A DNA stretch of 13,284 bases from JBBSTY01 sp038235385 (GCA_038235385.1 JBBSTY010000121.1:1-13284), one strand, 5' to 3'; counted from the stretch's first letter, positions 1 through 7,475 are shown. Program-made: numbers and translations. The notes: generated by a model from the sequence alone, not told the origin.

Positions 1-718
1 GGATGAACTCGGTCTCGGCCAGGCGCTGCTTCTTGCGGCGCATGGCCTCGAGCTGGTCGGGGATCCCGGCGTAGAGGTCGACGAAGCGCTGGTAGCGGTC
101 GGCCAGCGAGTCGAGCGGCCACAGCGATGCCGCCAGGGCGCGGGGGTCGCGCTCGCCGCCGACCACGAGGTCGTCGGTGGTGGCGGTGGTGATGTGGGCG
201 CTGACGCCGAGGCGCTCGCCGGCCGCGGTGACGTCGGCTTCCCACGCGTGCGGCGACACGTAGGTGCCGTTCTGGATCGCCGCACCGCCGAGGCTCGTCA
301 GGTGATCGCGGAACGCGTCGCGAGCGGCTCGCTTGGCCTCCGGGATGGCGAACGCCACCAACCGCCAGCGGCGGTCCCAGCCCTTGCCGGCTGCGTCCTG
401 GGTGTGCGCCAGGCGGGTCCGCTCGAGCGACGACCCGAGCGCCCGCATGCCGTCGTCGGTGGCGGCGAAGACGGCCTCGCGCCCCTCGCCGGCCCGGGTG
501 AACAGGCCCTCGGACACCAGCCGCCGCAGGCACGACCGCACCTGGTCGGGGGTCTGTCCGCACGCCTCGGCGACCGGGTACAGCTCCTCGGCCAGGATGG
601 TCCCGTCGCGATGGGCCATGCCGAGCACCAGGACCCGGGTGGGCACATCGAGGTCGAGCTCGAGTCCCGACTCGGACCCGGTTGCATCGTCACCGGCCGT
701 TTCTGTCACGACCGCCAT
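1..718 (-). CDS. PaaX-family transcriptional regulator, 3' end cut by window edge
   Basis: The first 239 residues are visible and the C-terminus lies beyond the left edge. Residues about 22-95 read as a winged-helix DNA-binding domain. Residues 114-157 carry the PaaX-family signature, with WDRRWRLVAFAIPE followed by an Arg-rich helix and NGTYVSPHAW, which is the start of the central Cas2-like domain. PaaX proteins repress phenylacetate catabolism genes and are released by phenylacetyl-CoA. No paa gene is visible here, so the effector and targets are unknown and I give no symbol. The ATG at 718-716 is the first start in this frame that keeps the whole winged helix; an alternative GTG lies three codons inside. 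No strong Shine-Dalgarno sequence is seen. The gene lies 131 bases downstream of the exporter gene on the same strand, with a long hairpin between them, so it is probably transcribed separately. Confidence 0.85.
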   Translation of the reverse strand, partial: MAVVTETAGDDATGSESGLELDLDVPTRVLVLGMAHRDGTILAEELYPVAEACGQTPDQVRSCLRRLVSEGLFTRAGEGREAVFAATDDGMRALGSSLERTRLAHTQDAAGKGWDRRWRLVAFAIPEAKRAARDAFRDHLTSLGGAAIQNGTYVSPHAWEADVTAAGERLGVSAHITTATTDDLVVGGERDPRALAASLWPLDSLADRYQRFVDLYAGIPDQLEAMRRKKQRLAETEFI

Positions 719-758
719 CCAACTCGACCCGCCCCGGCCGGTCAACTCACCCGACCTC

Positions 759-810
759 CCGAAATCGCGGCTCTCCGGCGCCTGTTCGGCGCCGAGAGCC
801 GCAACTTCGG
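759..810 (-). terminator. Strong hairpin between ABC exporter gene and PaaX-family gene
   Basis: Bases 767-782 and 788-802 form a 15-pair stem with one bulged base (776) and a five-base loop. Outer arms 759-763 (CCGAA) and 806-810 (TTCGG) can also pair. It lies about 40 bases after the exporter stop and 41 bases before the PaaX-family start. There is no U-run, which is common for actinobacterial terminators, so termination is inferred. An operator or attenuator role for the regulator gene is the alternative. Confidence 0.6.
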
Positions 811-849
811 TGTGGGGTGTGGGGGTGCGGGGCGTGGGGTGTGGGTCGG

Positions 850-3800
850 TCAGGCGAACAGGTGGCCGTAGGTGCGGTCGAGGTCGTCGAGGGGACCGAT
901 GGCGTCGACGCGACCGTGGCGGAGGACGACGATGCGGTCGGCCAGCTCGAGCGCCGAGCGCTTGTACGACGTCGCCACCACCGTGTGGCCGCCGGCCCTG
1001 AGGTTCTGCCAGAGCTGACGCTCGGTGACGACGTCGAGCGCGCTCGACAGGTCGTCGAGCACCAGGAGCTCGCTGGTCGCAGCGGTGGCCCGGGCCGTGG
1101 CGAGGCGCTGGGTCTGGCCTCCGGACAGGCGAAGTCCTCGGTGACCGACGAGCGTCGACGCGCCACCGGCGCGCTCCACCTCGTCGGTGAGCTCGGCGAG
1201 GGCGATGGCGGAGCGCACGTCGACGTCGTGATCGAGGGAGATGTTCTCGGAGAACGAGCCGGAGACGAGCAGGGGGGACTGGCCGACGAACGCGCAGTTC
1301 GGTGGGCGCAGGAAGCCCGAGGGGTCATCGACGAGGTGCCCGTCCCACCGGATCGACCCGTCGGTGGAGGGCACCAACCCGGCGAGCACCCGCAGGAGGG
1401 TCGACTTGCCCGAGGCGATGGGACCGCTGACGATCACCAGCTCGCCGCGGTTGACCTCGAAGCTGATGTCCTCGATGGCCACGGTGCCGTCCTCGTACAC
1501 GACCGAAAGCGCGTCGACCTGGAGGTGCTGCAGCTGCGTCCGCGACGGTCGGGACGTGGGGACCGGCCGGGGTGATTCGGGCGGGAGGCGGAGATCGGCC
1601 GGGGGTCGGCTGAGATCGAACTCGGCCCGCGCCGGGAGCAGGCGTGCCATCCGCGCCAGCTTGGCGTGGAGCATCGGCACCTCCTGGACCACCATCGCGG
1701 CGATGATCCCGGCGATCGGCATCTGGGCGATGGCCTCGGTGATGGCGACTGCCGCCCCCACGGTGCCGACGGTGGCAGGGGTGCCCGAGGCGGCGCCGAT
1801 GGCGACGACCACGAGGACGAGTCGCTGGCCCACCTCGGCGGTGAGGAACACCGATCCGAACACGCCGAGCTCGAGCTGGCGCTGGGCGAGCGCGACGCGC
1901 TGGCGCTGCTCGGTCAGCTCGTCGAGGTGGGCCACGACGTGCGGCTCGGCGGCGAAGCCCTTGATGGTGGTGGCCGCGGCGCACACCTCGGCCGCCCGGC
2001 CGCTCCACACCCCGCGCAGACGAGCGTGCTCGGTGGCGATCACCCCCATGCGTCGGCGGCTGGCGACGCTCAACACCATGGGGACGACGACCGGCACCAG
2101 CAACCACACCGCCACCAACCAGCGTCCCGACAGTGCGGTGGCGAGCACCAGGAAGCCGCTGACGCAGATCAGGTCGACCCAGTGGTCGGCGTAGTTGACG
2201 AGGTCGTTGGTGTCCCACATCCTGCTCACCGCGTCGCCCGGGCTCGGCGGCCGTCCTCCGGTGCCGCGGTCGTGGGGATGGAGCTGCGCCGCGAGCAGGT
2301 TCGATCGCAGCGTGAGGTTGGAGCGCATCCACCACTCGGAGAAGAAGTGCTCGCCGACCATGCGGCCCACGAGGCCCGCAGCGGCCGCCACCGCGAACAC
2401 GACGATGGGTGTCGACGCGTCCCCGCCGGGGGTGAGATCCGGCAGCAGCCCGGCCCAGACCCACGCCATCACCGCGGGGGCGGCGAAGAACACCATCCAG
2501 CCGAGCAGGCCGGGGACGCCCCACCGGGGGTGGCGGCGCAGGATCCGCGCCGTCAGCCGGGCGAGCCCGGGCACCGCGGTCCGGGGGTCATCGCTGGCGG
2601 TTCCGTCGGTGGCTGTCTGGTGGGTGCCGGTGCCGGTGGTGGTTGCCTCGGTGGTGGGGGTCTGGTGGATGCCGCTGCGGCCACCACCCACCCGGCGGCG
2701 GCCTCCGCGGTGGTCGGGGGCCTCGACGACCGATCGGACAGGGATGCCCCCGGCGGCGCCGGCGAGCTGCGCGAACGCCGACTCGGGTCGATCGAGCAGG
2801 GCTCGGCGCGTGTCGTGCTCGACGACTCGCCCGTGTTCGAGCACCACGACGTCGTCGACCGAGGCGACCGTGGCGAGGCGGTGGGCGATGATGATCGCCG
2901 TCCGTCCGGCCAGGAGACGTTCGGTCGCGGCCTGCAGGAGGGCTTCGGTGCCGGGATCGAGGCGCGCGGTGGCTTCGTCGAGGATCACCAGCGCCGGGTT
3001 GCGCACGAGCAGACGGGCGAACGCCACCAGCTGCTGCTCGCCCGACGACAGCTGCGCGCCGCGCTCACCCAGCACGGTGTCGAGCCCATCGGGCAGGTCG
3101 TCGAGCCAGTGCGTGAGTCCGAGGTGGCCCAGCGCGCCGAGGATGGTGGCGTCGCTGATGCCGTGGTCGAACAGCGTGATGTTGTCGCGCAGGGACCCGC
3201 GCAGGAGCTCGACCCGCTGGGACACGACACCGACGTTGCGGCGCAGCTCGACGAGCTCGATGGTCCCGACGTCGACGCCGCCGATGAGCACCGAACCCGG
3301 CGACGCGATCAGACTGCGGTTGACGAGACGGGCCAGCGTCGACTTGCCCGAACCGGTGCGACCGACGACGGCGAGGCTTCGGCCCGGGCGCACGTCGACG
3401 CTGATGTCGTCGAGCACCAGGGGGCCATCGCCGTAGGCGTAGCTGACGTGACGGAAGCTCAGACCGACCGGTTGGTCCCAGGAGATGGCCGGCTCGGGTG
3501 CACCGCGTCCCGCCGGCGCGGTGGCGACGCGTTCCACCGACAGAGGCTCCTGCACCGACCGCTCGGGCTCCTCACCGAGCAGCTCCTCGATGCGCACCGT
3601 GGCGGCGACGAGATCGGAGAGCTTCGGCAGGTTGGCCAGCACCTCCTCGACCCGGCGGGAGAAGAGGGTGACGAGCCCGAACCCTGCCCACACGCCTCCC
3701 GCCCCGAGGTCGCCGCGCACGGCGAGGGTGGCCCCGGCCGAGAGGACGAGCAGCTGGAACAGGCGGAGCAGGCCGACGGTGGACAGCGTCAGCAGGTTGC

Positions 3801-4503
3801 GGGCCCGCGCCAGGCCGTTCTTGGCGTCGAGGAGCTTGACCGCGTGTTGCGACCATCGCCGCATGACGAGCCCGCGCCCGAGCACCTGGCGGAGGTCCTC
3901 GCGCGCGCCGAACGCCTCTTCGGCGGTGCCCGCTGCTTCGGCCCACTCGGCCTGGACCGTGCGCGAGCGTGCGGCCACGCGCCGACCGGCGGCGATGCCC
4001 GACCAGGTGATGACGACCGTGGCCGGCACGAACACCGCGGTCAGCCGCAGGTCGACCGTCACCGAGAACGCCATGGCGATCGCGGCGCCGAGCACGCCCA
4101 TGGCGAGCGGCTTGAGCTGGTTGACCAGACCGATGCTCACGGTGTCGACGTCGGTGGAGATGCGATCGGTCACCTCGCCGACGCTGCGGTCGGTGAAGAA
4201 CGACGCCGGGAGCGACAGCGTGTGGCGCACCATGCGACCCCGGAGGCGCACGGCGAGGTCGGTGCCGGCGCGGGCGATGACGAAGTCCGACGCCGACCAC
4301 GCCATCGTCGCGCCGACGCCGACGATCAGCGCCAGGATCGAAGCCGAACGTGCGTCGGTTCCGGCGAGGAGCTGGTCGACCACCGAACCGGAGACGCGCA
4401 CCGCCACGGCGGCGCCCACGGTCGAGACGACCATGAAGCACGCACCGAGACCGACCAGGGTCCAGGATCCCTTCAGGGCCTCCCGGATGACGCCCGCGCG
4501 CAT
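850..4503 (-). CDS. Fused double ABC exporter (TMD-NBD-TMD-NBD), 1217 aa
   Basis: This is a full-length exporter-type ABC transporter, two half-transporters in one chain, predicted in the inner membrane. The first membrane domain spans about residues 12-300, with NBD1 at about 345-580. A Gly/Thr-rich linker at about 595-645 leads to the second membrane domain (about 655-940) and NBD2 (about 995-1217). NBD1 has Walker A GRTGSGKST (381-389), Q-loop Gln429, signature LSSGE (485-489), Walker B LVILDE with catalytic Glu510, and H-loop His541. NBD2 has Walker A GPIASGKST (1027-1035), signature LSGGQ (1126-1130), Walker B ending LDD with Asp1151 in place of Glu, and Tyr1180 about where the H-loop His belongs. 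One ATP site therefore looks canonical and the other degenerate. The substrate cannot be read from the sequence; a drug, lipid or peptide are all possible. The gene starts 82 bases after cysH. An in-frame stop lies just upstream of the ATG, which fixes the N-terminus. Confidence 0.93.
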   Translation of the reverse strand: MRAGVIREALKGSWTLVGLGACFMVVSTVGAAVAVRVSGSVVDQLLAGTDARSASILALIVGVGATMAWSASDFVIARAGTDLAVRLRGRMVRHTLSLPASFFTDRSVGEVTDRISTDVDTVSIGLVNQLKPLAMGVLGAAIAMAFSVTVDLRLTAVFVPATVVITWSGIAAGRRVAARSRTVQAEWAEAAGTAEEAFGAREDLRQVLGRGLVMRRWSQHAVKLLDAKNGLARARNLLTLSTVGLLRLFQLLVLSAGATLAVRGDLGAGGVWAGFGLVTLFSRRVEEVLANLPKLSDLVAATVRIEELLGEEPERSVQEPLSVERVATAPAGRGAPEPAISWDQPVGLSFRHVSYAYGDGPLVLDDISVDVRPGRSLAVVGRTGSGKSTLARLVNRSLIASPGSVLIGGVDVGTIELVELRRNVGVVSQRVELLRGSLRDNITLFDHGISDATILGALGHLGLTHWLDDLPDGLDTVLGERGAQLSSGEQQLVAFARLLVRNPALVILDEATARLDPGTEALLQAATERLLAGRTAIIIAHRLATVASVDDVVVLEHGRVVEHDTRRALLDRPESAFAQLAGAAGGIPVRSVVEAPDHRGGRRRVGGGRSGIHQTPTTEATTTGTGTHQTATDGTASDDPRTAVPGLARLTARILRRHPRWGVPGLLGWMVFFAAPAVMAWVWAGLLPDLTPGGDASTPIVVFAVAAAAGLVGRMVGEHFFSEWWMRSNLTLRSNLLAAQLHPHDRGTGGRPPSPGDAVSRMWDTNDLVNYADHWVDLICVSGFLVLATALSGRWLVAVWLLVPVVVPMVLSVASRRRMGVIATEHARLRGVWSGRAAEVCAAATTIKGFAAEPHVVAHLDELTEQRQRVALAQRQLELGVFGSVFLTAEVGQRLVLVVVAIGAASGTPATVGTVGAAVAITEAIAQMPIAGIIAAMVVQEVPMLHAKLARMARLLPARAEFDLSRPPADLRLPPESPRPVPTSRPSRTQLQHLQVDALSVVYEDGTVAIEDISFEVNRGELVIVSGPIASGKSTLLRVLAGLVPSTDGSIRWDGHLVDDPSGFLRPPNCAFVGQSPLLVSGSFSENISLDHDVDVRSAIALAELTDEVERAGGASTLVGHRGLRLSGGQTQRLATARATAATSELLVLDDLSSALDVVTERQLWQNLRAGGHTVVATSYKRSALELADRIVVLRHGRVDAIGPLDDLDRTYGHLFA

Positions 4504-4562
4504 GCGGCCGAGTCTTCACGCACCCGGAAGCGTGAGCGAACGAGTTCCACGCCCGCCGCAAT

Positions 4563-4582
4563 TTCGGGGTGGTTCGGGGTGG
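4563..4582. repeat. Perfect 10-bp tandem duplication just after cysH
   Basis: TTCGGGGTGG occurs twice back to back in the 82-base gap between the cysH stop and the exporter start. No function is evident. The rest of that gap holds a weak 6-bp inverted repeat (TCACGC/GCGTGA, about 4516-4535) and no convincing terminator or promoter, so read-through from cysH into the exporter gene is possible. Confidence 0.6.
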
Positions 4583-4585
4583 TGG

Positions 4586-5296
4586 CTACATCAGGTGGAG
4601 GCCGCACTCGGTCTTGTCGCGTCCTGCCCAGCGACCCGAGCGGGGGTCGTCGGGGTCGAGCGCCGGCTGGGTGCACGGCATACAGCCGATCGACAGGTAG
4701 CCCCGACCGATGAGCGGGTTCACCACGATGTCGTTGTCGGCGATGTAGCCGGCCACGTCGTCGTCGCTCCACATGGCGATCGGGTTGATCTTGACGAGGC
4801 CTCGGAGGTCCCGGGCGACGAGCGGCGCCTTCACCCGCGTGTCGGCCTCGCTGCGACGCAGCCCGCTCATCCATGCGGCCTTGCCGAGCATGGCCCGGTC
4901 GAGCTGGCCCACCTTGACCGCCGAGCAGCAGTTCTCGGGGTCGACCTTCCAGAGCTCCTCGTCCTGACGGGCCACGGTCATGATCTTCATGTTGAGGCCG
5001 TAGCGGCGACGTACCTCGTCGACGGTCTCGAGCGTCTCGGGGAAGTGGTAGCCGGTGTCGATGAACACAACCTCGATCTCGGGGTGCACCTTCACGGCGA
5101 GATCGATCAGCACGGCGTCGGTCATCGAGGCCGTGAGGGCGAGATGGGGTGCGAAGTTGTCGACGGCCCACTGGATGATCCTGGTGGTGGGCAGCCGCTC
5201 GAACTCCACGCTCAGCGCGGCCAGTTCGGCATCGGTGAAGTCGTCGGCGGTCTGGGGCGTGGCCGTGGCCTGCGACCCCGGGAGGGTGTCGGTCAT
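4586..5296 (-). CDS. cysH: Adenylyl-sulfate (APS) reductase, iron-sulfur type
   Basis: The enzyme reduces activated sulfate (APS) to sulfite with thioredoxin as electron donor, in the cytoplasm, in assimilatory sulfate reduction. The product is 236 residues, normal for the family. The nucleotide-binding region includes SMTDAV (57-62) and DTGYHFPET (80-88). MSGLRRSEADTR (143-154) is the conserved substrate loop. The C-terminal ECGLH (230-234) carries the catalytic Cys231. Cys123-Cys124 and Cys205/Cys208 give the CC...CxxC set that binds a [4Fe-4S] cluster, which in this family marks APS rather than PAPS as substrate. The ATG at 5296-5294 is chosen because its ATGA overlaps the stop of the sulfite reductase gene. 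A longer frame upstream exists but reads only arginine-rich sequence antiparallel to that gene's codon bias. The pairing with sir places both steps from APS to sulfide in one transcript. ATP sulfurylase genes are not in the window. Confidence 0.95.
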   Translation of the reverse strand: MTDTLPGSQATATPQTADDFTDAELAALSVEFERLPTTRIIQWAVDNFAPHLALTASMTDAVLIDLAVKVHPEIEVVFIDTGYHFPETLETVDEVRRRYGLNMKIMTVARQDEELWKVDPENCCSAVKVGQLDRAMLGKAAWMSGLRRSEADTRVKAPLVARDLRGLVKINPIAMWSDDDVAGYIADNDIVVNPLIGRGYLSIGCMPCTQPALDPDDPRSGRWAGRDKTECGLHLM

Positions 5297-7068
5297 CCTG
5301 CTGCGCACTCCGATTCGCCGGTCTCGGCGACGTAGGGACCGGTCTCGCCGTAATCGACGTAGTAGCTCGGGTCCTCGTCCGGGGTGGGGAAGTGGTCGAG
5401 GTCGGCGAGGGTGGCACCGATGGCCTTGGTCCCGCCCGATCGCTCGATCCACTGGCGGAACGACTCACCGGCTTCGCGCTCGCCGGCGAAGCGGCCGATG
5501 ACCCGCACCGCCGCCTCGGGCGCGTTCTTCGCAGGCAGGCGCAACGCCTTCTCGCCGAAGTGCATCTCGGTCTGACCGACGTAGCCGCCGAGCAGCATCT
5601 GGTAGCCGGGCGCCGATTGGCCGTTCGCCCGTCGCTGCGCGCCGAAGAACCCGATGTCGACGGCGTGGTGCTGACCGCACGAGTTGGTGCACCCGGAGAT
5701 GTTGGTTCGGACACCACCGACATCGGCGAGCCCGGCATCTTCGAGCGCGGTTCCGATGGCGTCGGCGAGCCCGCGCGACTGGGTCACGGCGAGGTTGCAG
5801 GTGTCGGCGCCCGGGCAGGCGACGACATCGCGGGCGAGCTCGGCGCCGGGTTCGGCCATGCCGATCGCGGTCAGGCGGGCGAAGATCGTGGGCAGCTGGT
5901 CCTCGGCGAGGTCGCGGAACACGAGGTTCTGGCGGTTGGTGGCCCGCACCTCGAGGTGGAGCTCGCGAGCGATGGACGCCAGGCCGCGGAACTGCGCGCT
6001 GGTGATGTCGCCGAGCCTGGCCCAGGCGTACGCGGAGACGGTTCCCTTGGCCACGCCGCGCACCACGTTGGCCTGGACCCACCGGTCGTAGGGCTTGCTG
6101 GCGCTGATCACGACGGGCGTCCCCTGACCCATCGGGGTCGGGGTCACCCCTCGCGCACGGCCGGCGGGCTCGTCGCCGTGCTTCTGCACGATCTCCGGGA
6201 TGCCTCCTGGCCAGCTCGACGACGCCAGCAGGAACCGACGGGTCTTGAACACCCGCCGCTGGACCTCCTCGAACCCCAGTTGGTCGACGACCCACTTCAT
6301 CCGGGCGCGCAGCTTGTTGTCGCGGTTGCCCGTCTGCTCGAACACCCGGAGGATCGACTCGATGGTGGGGAGGAGGTTCTCCTTGGTGGTGAAGTCCTCG
6401 AGCGCCTGGGCGGCGTGGGGGTTGGCGCCGAGCCCGCCGGCGACGAAGACCCGGAACCCCTGCTCGACGGTGCCGTCGTCGAGCGTGCGGGTGCTGGCGA
6501 TCACGCCGGCGTCGTTGAACATCGCCTGACCGCAGTCGGTCTCGCAGCCCGAGAAGTTGATCTTGAACTTGCGGGGGAGGCGCTGGGCGAACGGGTGGCG
6601 CAGGAAGTGATCGAACGCCGCTTGCGCCCACGGGCTGATGTCGAAGGCCTCGAACGGGCAGGCTCCGGCGAGGTGGCAGCCCATCACGTTGCGGACGGTG
6701 TCGCCGCAGGCCTCGCGAGAGGTGAGGCCGACCGACGCCAGATCGCGCAGGGCGGTGGGGATCTGCTCGAGCTGCACGTAGTGGAACTGGATGTTCTGCC
6801 GGGTGGTGATGTGGCCCCAACCCCGGGAGTAGGTGTCGGCGACCAGGGCGAACATGTCGAGTTGGTCGGGTGAGACCGTCCCGTACGGGAGCTTCACCCG
6901 CAGCATCTGGTTGTGCCCGCCCTGGCGCTGTCCGTACACCCCGTTGTTGAGCCGGAAGATGCGAAAGACGTCGTCCTCGAGGTCGCCGTCGAGGTAGCGA
7001 CGCAGCTGCTCGTCGAACTTGGCGATGTCGGCGGTCGCGGCTTCGAGGTCGAACTCGGCTGGCGGCAT
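5293..7068 (-). CDS. sir: Ferredoxin-type sulfite (or nitrite) reductase, siroheme/[4Fe-4S]
   Basis: This family carries out six-electron reduction of sulfite to sulfide, or of nitrite to ammonia; the adjacent cysH favours sulfite. The product is 591 residues with two ferredoxin-like/siroheme half-repeats. The N-terminal half has TTRQNIQFHYV (88-98), EACGDTVRNVMGC (119-131) and PRKFKINFSGCETDC (165-179). The C-terminal half has ATNRQNLVFRDL (376-387), CPGADTC (418-424) and SGCTNSC (458-464). The last two form the standard C-x5-C/C-x3-C ligand set. The N-terminal half also has a full set, Cys131/137 and Cys175/179, which is unusual. The ATG at 7068 starts at the usual family N-terminus and follows GAGG by ten bases. 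A longer in-frame ATG at 7209 would lie upstream of the likely promoter and adds only low-quality sequence. Its stop overlaps the cysH ATG as ATGA, implying translational coupling. Confidence 0.93.
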   Translation of the reverse strand: MPPAEFDLEAATADIAKFDEQLRRYLDGDLEDDVFRIFRLNNGVYGQRQGGHNQMLRVKLPYGTVSPDQLDMFALVADTYSRGWGHITTRQNIQFHYVQLEQIPTALRDLASVGLTSREACGDTVRNVMGCHLAGACPFEAFDISPWAQAAFDHFLRHPFAQRLPRKFKINFSGCETDCGQAMFNDAGVIASTRTLDDGTVEQGFRVFVAGGLGANPHAAQALEDFTTKENLLPTIESILRVFEQTGNRDNKLRARMKWVVDQLGFEEVQRRVFKTRRFLLASSSWPGGIPEIVQKHGDEPAGRARGVTPTPMGQGTPVVISASKPYDRWVQANVVRGVAKGTVSAYAWARLGDITSAQFRGLASIARELHLEVRATNRQNLVFRDLAEDQLPTIFARLTAIGMAEPGAELARDVVACPGADTCNLAVTQSRGLADAIGTALEDAGLADVGGVRTNISGCTNSCGQHHAVDIGFFGAQRRANGQSAPGYQMLLGGYVGQTEMHFGEKALRLPAKNAPEAAVRVIGRFAGEREAGESFRQWIERSGGTKAIGATLADLDHFPTPDEDPSYYVDYGETGPYVAETGESECAAG

Positions 7069-7166
7069 CAGGTGGGGACCTCGGGTCGGCGGCAGGGATG
7101 CTCCGACCGCTGCATCACGCGGCGGTCGTGCACCGGTGGCGACAGCCGGAAACCCGACCAAACCAC
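7068..7166 (-). CDS. Possible short upstream reading frame (15-32 codons) coupled to sir
   Basis: A short frame on the minus strand can start at GTG 7166, GTG 7133 or ATG 7115 and ends in TGA at 7070-7068. That stop overlaps the sir ATG as TGATG. The longest form is 32 codons and begins right after an in-frame TGA, about 11 bases past the proposed -10 box. Third positions are mostly G/C. It has a single Cys codon (residues HPCRRP near the end), and none of its starts has a Shine-Dalgarno sequence. Actinobacteria often regulate sulfur-assimilation operons through cysteine-containing leader peptides, but this sequence does not match the leader motifs I know. It may be chance. Confidence 0.25.
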   Translation of the reverse strand: MVWSGFRLSPPVHDRRVMQRSEHPCRRPEVPT

Positions 7167-7175
7167 TCAGGAATA

Positions 7176-7204
7176 CAGGTCTAGCAATCCCGACCTGGAA
7201 GGTC
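7176..7204. promoter_or_regulatory. Candidate operator: three AGGTC half-sites over the sir promoter
   Basis: CAGGTC (7176-7181) and GACCTG (7192-7197) form an inverted repeat with a ten-base spacer. GACCT (7192-7196) and AGGTC (7200-7204) form a second inverted repeat with a three-base spacer. Both overlap the candidate -35 to -10 region, where a repressor would block transcription. The regulator is unknown. Confidence 0.35.
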
Positions 7205-7206
7205 AA
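7178..7206 (-). promoter_or_regulatory. Candidate sigma-70 promoter for sir-cysH
   Basis: On the minus strand TTGACC (7206-7201) is followed, after 17 bases, by TAGACC (7183-7178), itself preceded by TG as an extended -10. Transcription would start near 7171, about 100 bases before the sir ATG. The -35 is strong and the -10 is imperfect. This is the least GC-rich part of the gap. A second TTGACA at 7222-7217 lacks a matching -10. Confidence 0.45.
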
Positions 7207-7350
7207 CATTCGAGGATGTCAATGTCGTCACACCTGGGAGCCGGGAGTCGAGCCTCTGCACCTCCGCGTTCCCCGATTCGACGTCAGCGGTCGTGCGTTC
7301 GGCCGCCCCCATCCACCGCGTGGACACCGTGCGCTCGTCCGTCGTCGGCT

Positions 7351-7370
7351 CGGTGACGAGCGGTGACGAC
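7351..7370. repeat. Two 10-bp direct repeats, CGGTGACGA(G/C)
   Basis: Two adjacent copies differ only in the last base and run directly into the three 13-base repeats that follow. They share the TGACGA/TGACGAC core with the flanking sequence, suggesting local slippage growth. Confidence 0.6.
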
Positions 7371-7409
7371 GATCGGCAATGAGGATCGGCAATGACGATC
7401 GGCTATGAC
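7371..7409. repeat. Three tandem 13-bp repeats, consensus GATCGGCAATGAC
   Basis: The copies at 7371-7383, 7384-7396 and 7397-7409 differ by at most one base from the consensus. They lie 67 bases past the aroG stop. Related TGACGA and GCAATGACG words continue to about 7430. There are no spacers, so this is not a CRISPR array. Protein binding or simple slippage are both possible. Confidence 0.8.
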
Positions 7410-7475
7410 GACGGGTGACGAGCAATGACGTGCGATGCCGGACCGCTCGCGCCCGACGGGCGACCGAACCGAGGA

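Larger units (their letters stand above)
7069..7475. other. 407-base intergenic region between aroG and sir
   Basis: The aroG end of this gap holds a small CGCCC/GGGCG hairpin (7450-7462), which is only a weak terminator candidate, and then a short tandem-repeat patch (7351-7409). The middle (about 7210-7350) shows nothing I can assign. The sir end holds a candidate promoter and AGGTC half-sites (7176-7206) and a leader of roughly 100 bases with a possible short reading frame. I recognise no known riboswitch. Confidence 0.6.

Noticed and set aside
4538..4547. GAAC-GA-GTTC as a LexA/SOS box before the exporter gene
   Set aside because: Actinobacterial and Bacillus LexA boxes need four bases between the half-sites; here there are two.
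1666..4713. A 1015-codon open frame on the plus strand across the exporter gene
   Set aside because: It is antisense to a clear ABC exporter, is rich in His/Arg/Gly/Asp without any domain, and reflects the high GC of the opposite strand.
5297..5452. A 52-residue N-terminal extension of cysH
   Set aside because: It is an arginine-rich shadow of the sir gene; the ATGA overlap gives a better start.
7069..7171. A riboswitch (SAM or other) in the sir leader
   Set aside because: I see none of the conserved core motifs and no terminator-antiterminator pair.
7069..7209. A 47-residue N-terminal extension of the sulfite reductase
   Set aside because: It would start upstream of the likely promoter -10, is not family-like, and the ATG at 7068 gives the expected N-terminus.
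7371..7409. Possible CRISPR array
   Set aside because: The units are only 13 bases and directly adjacent, with no spacers and no cas genes.
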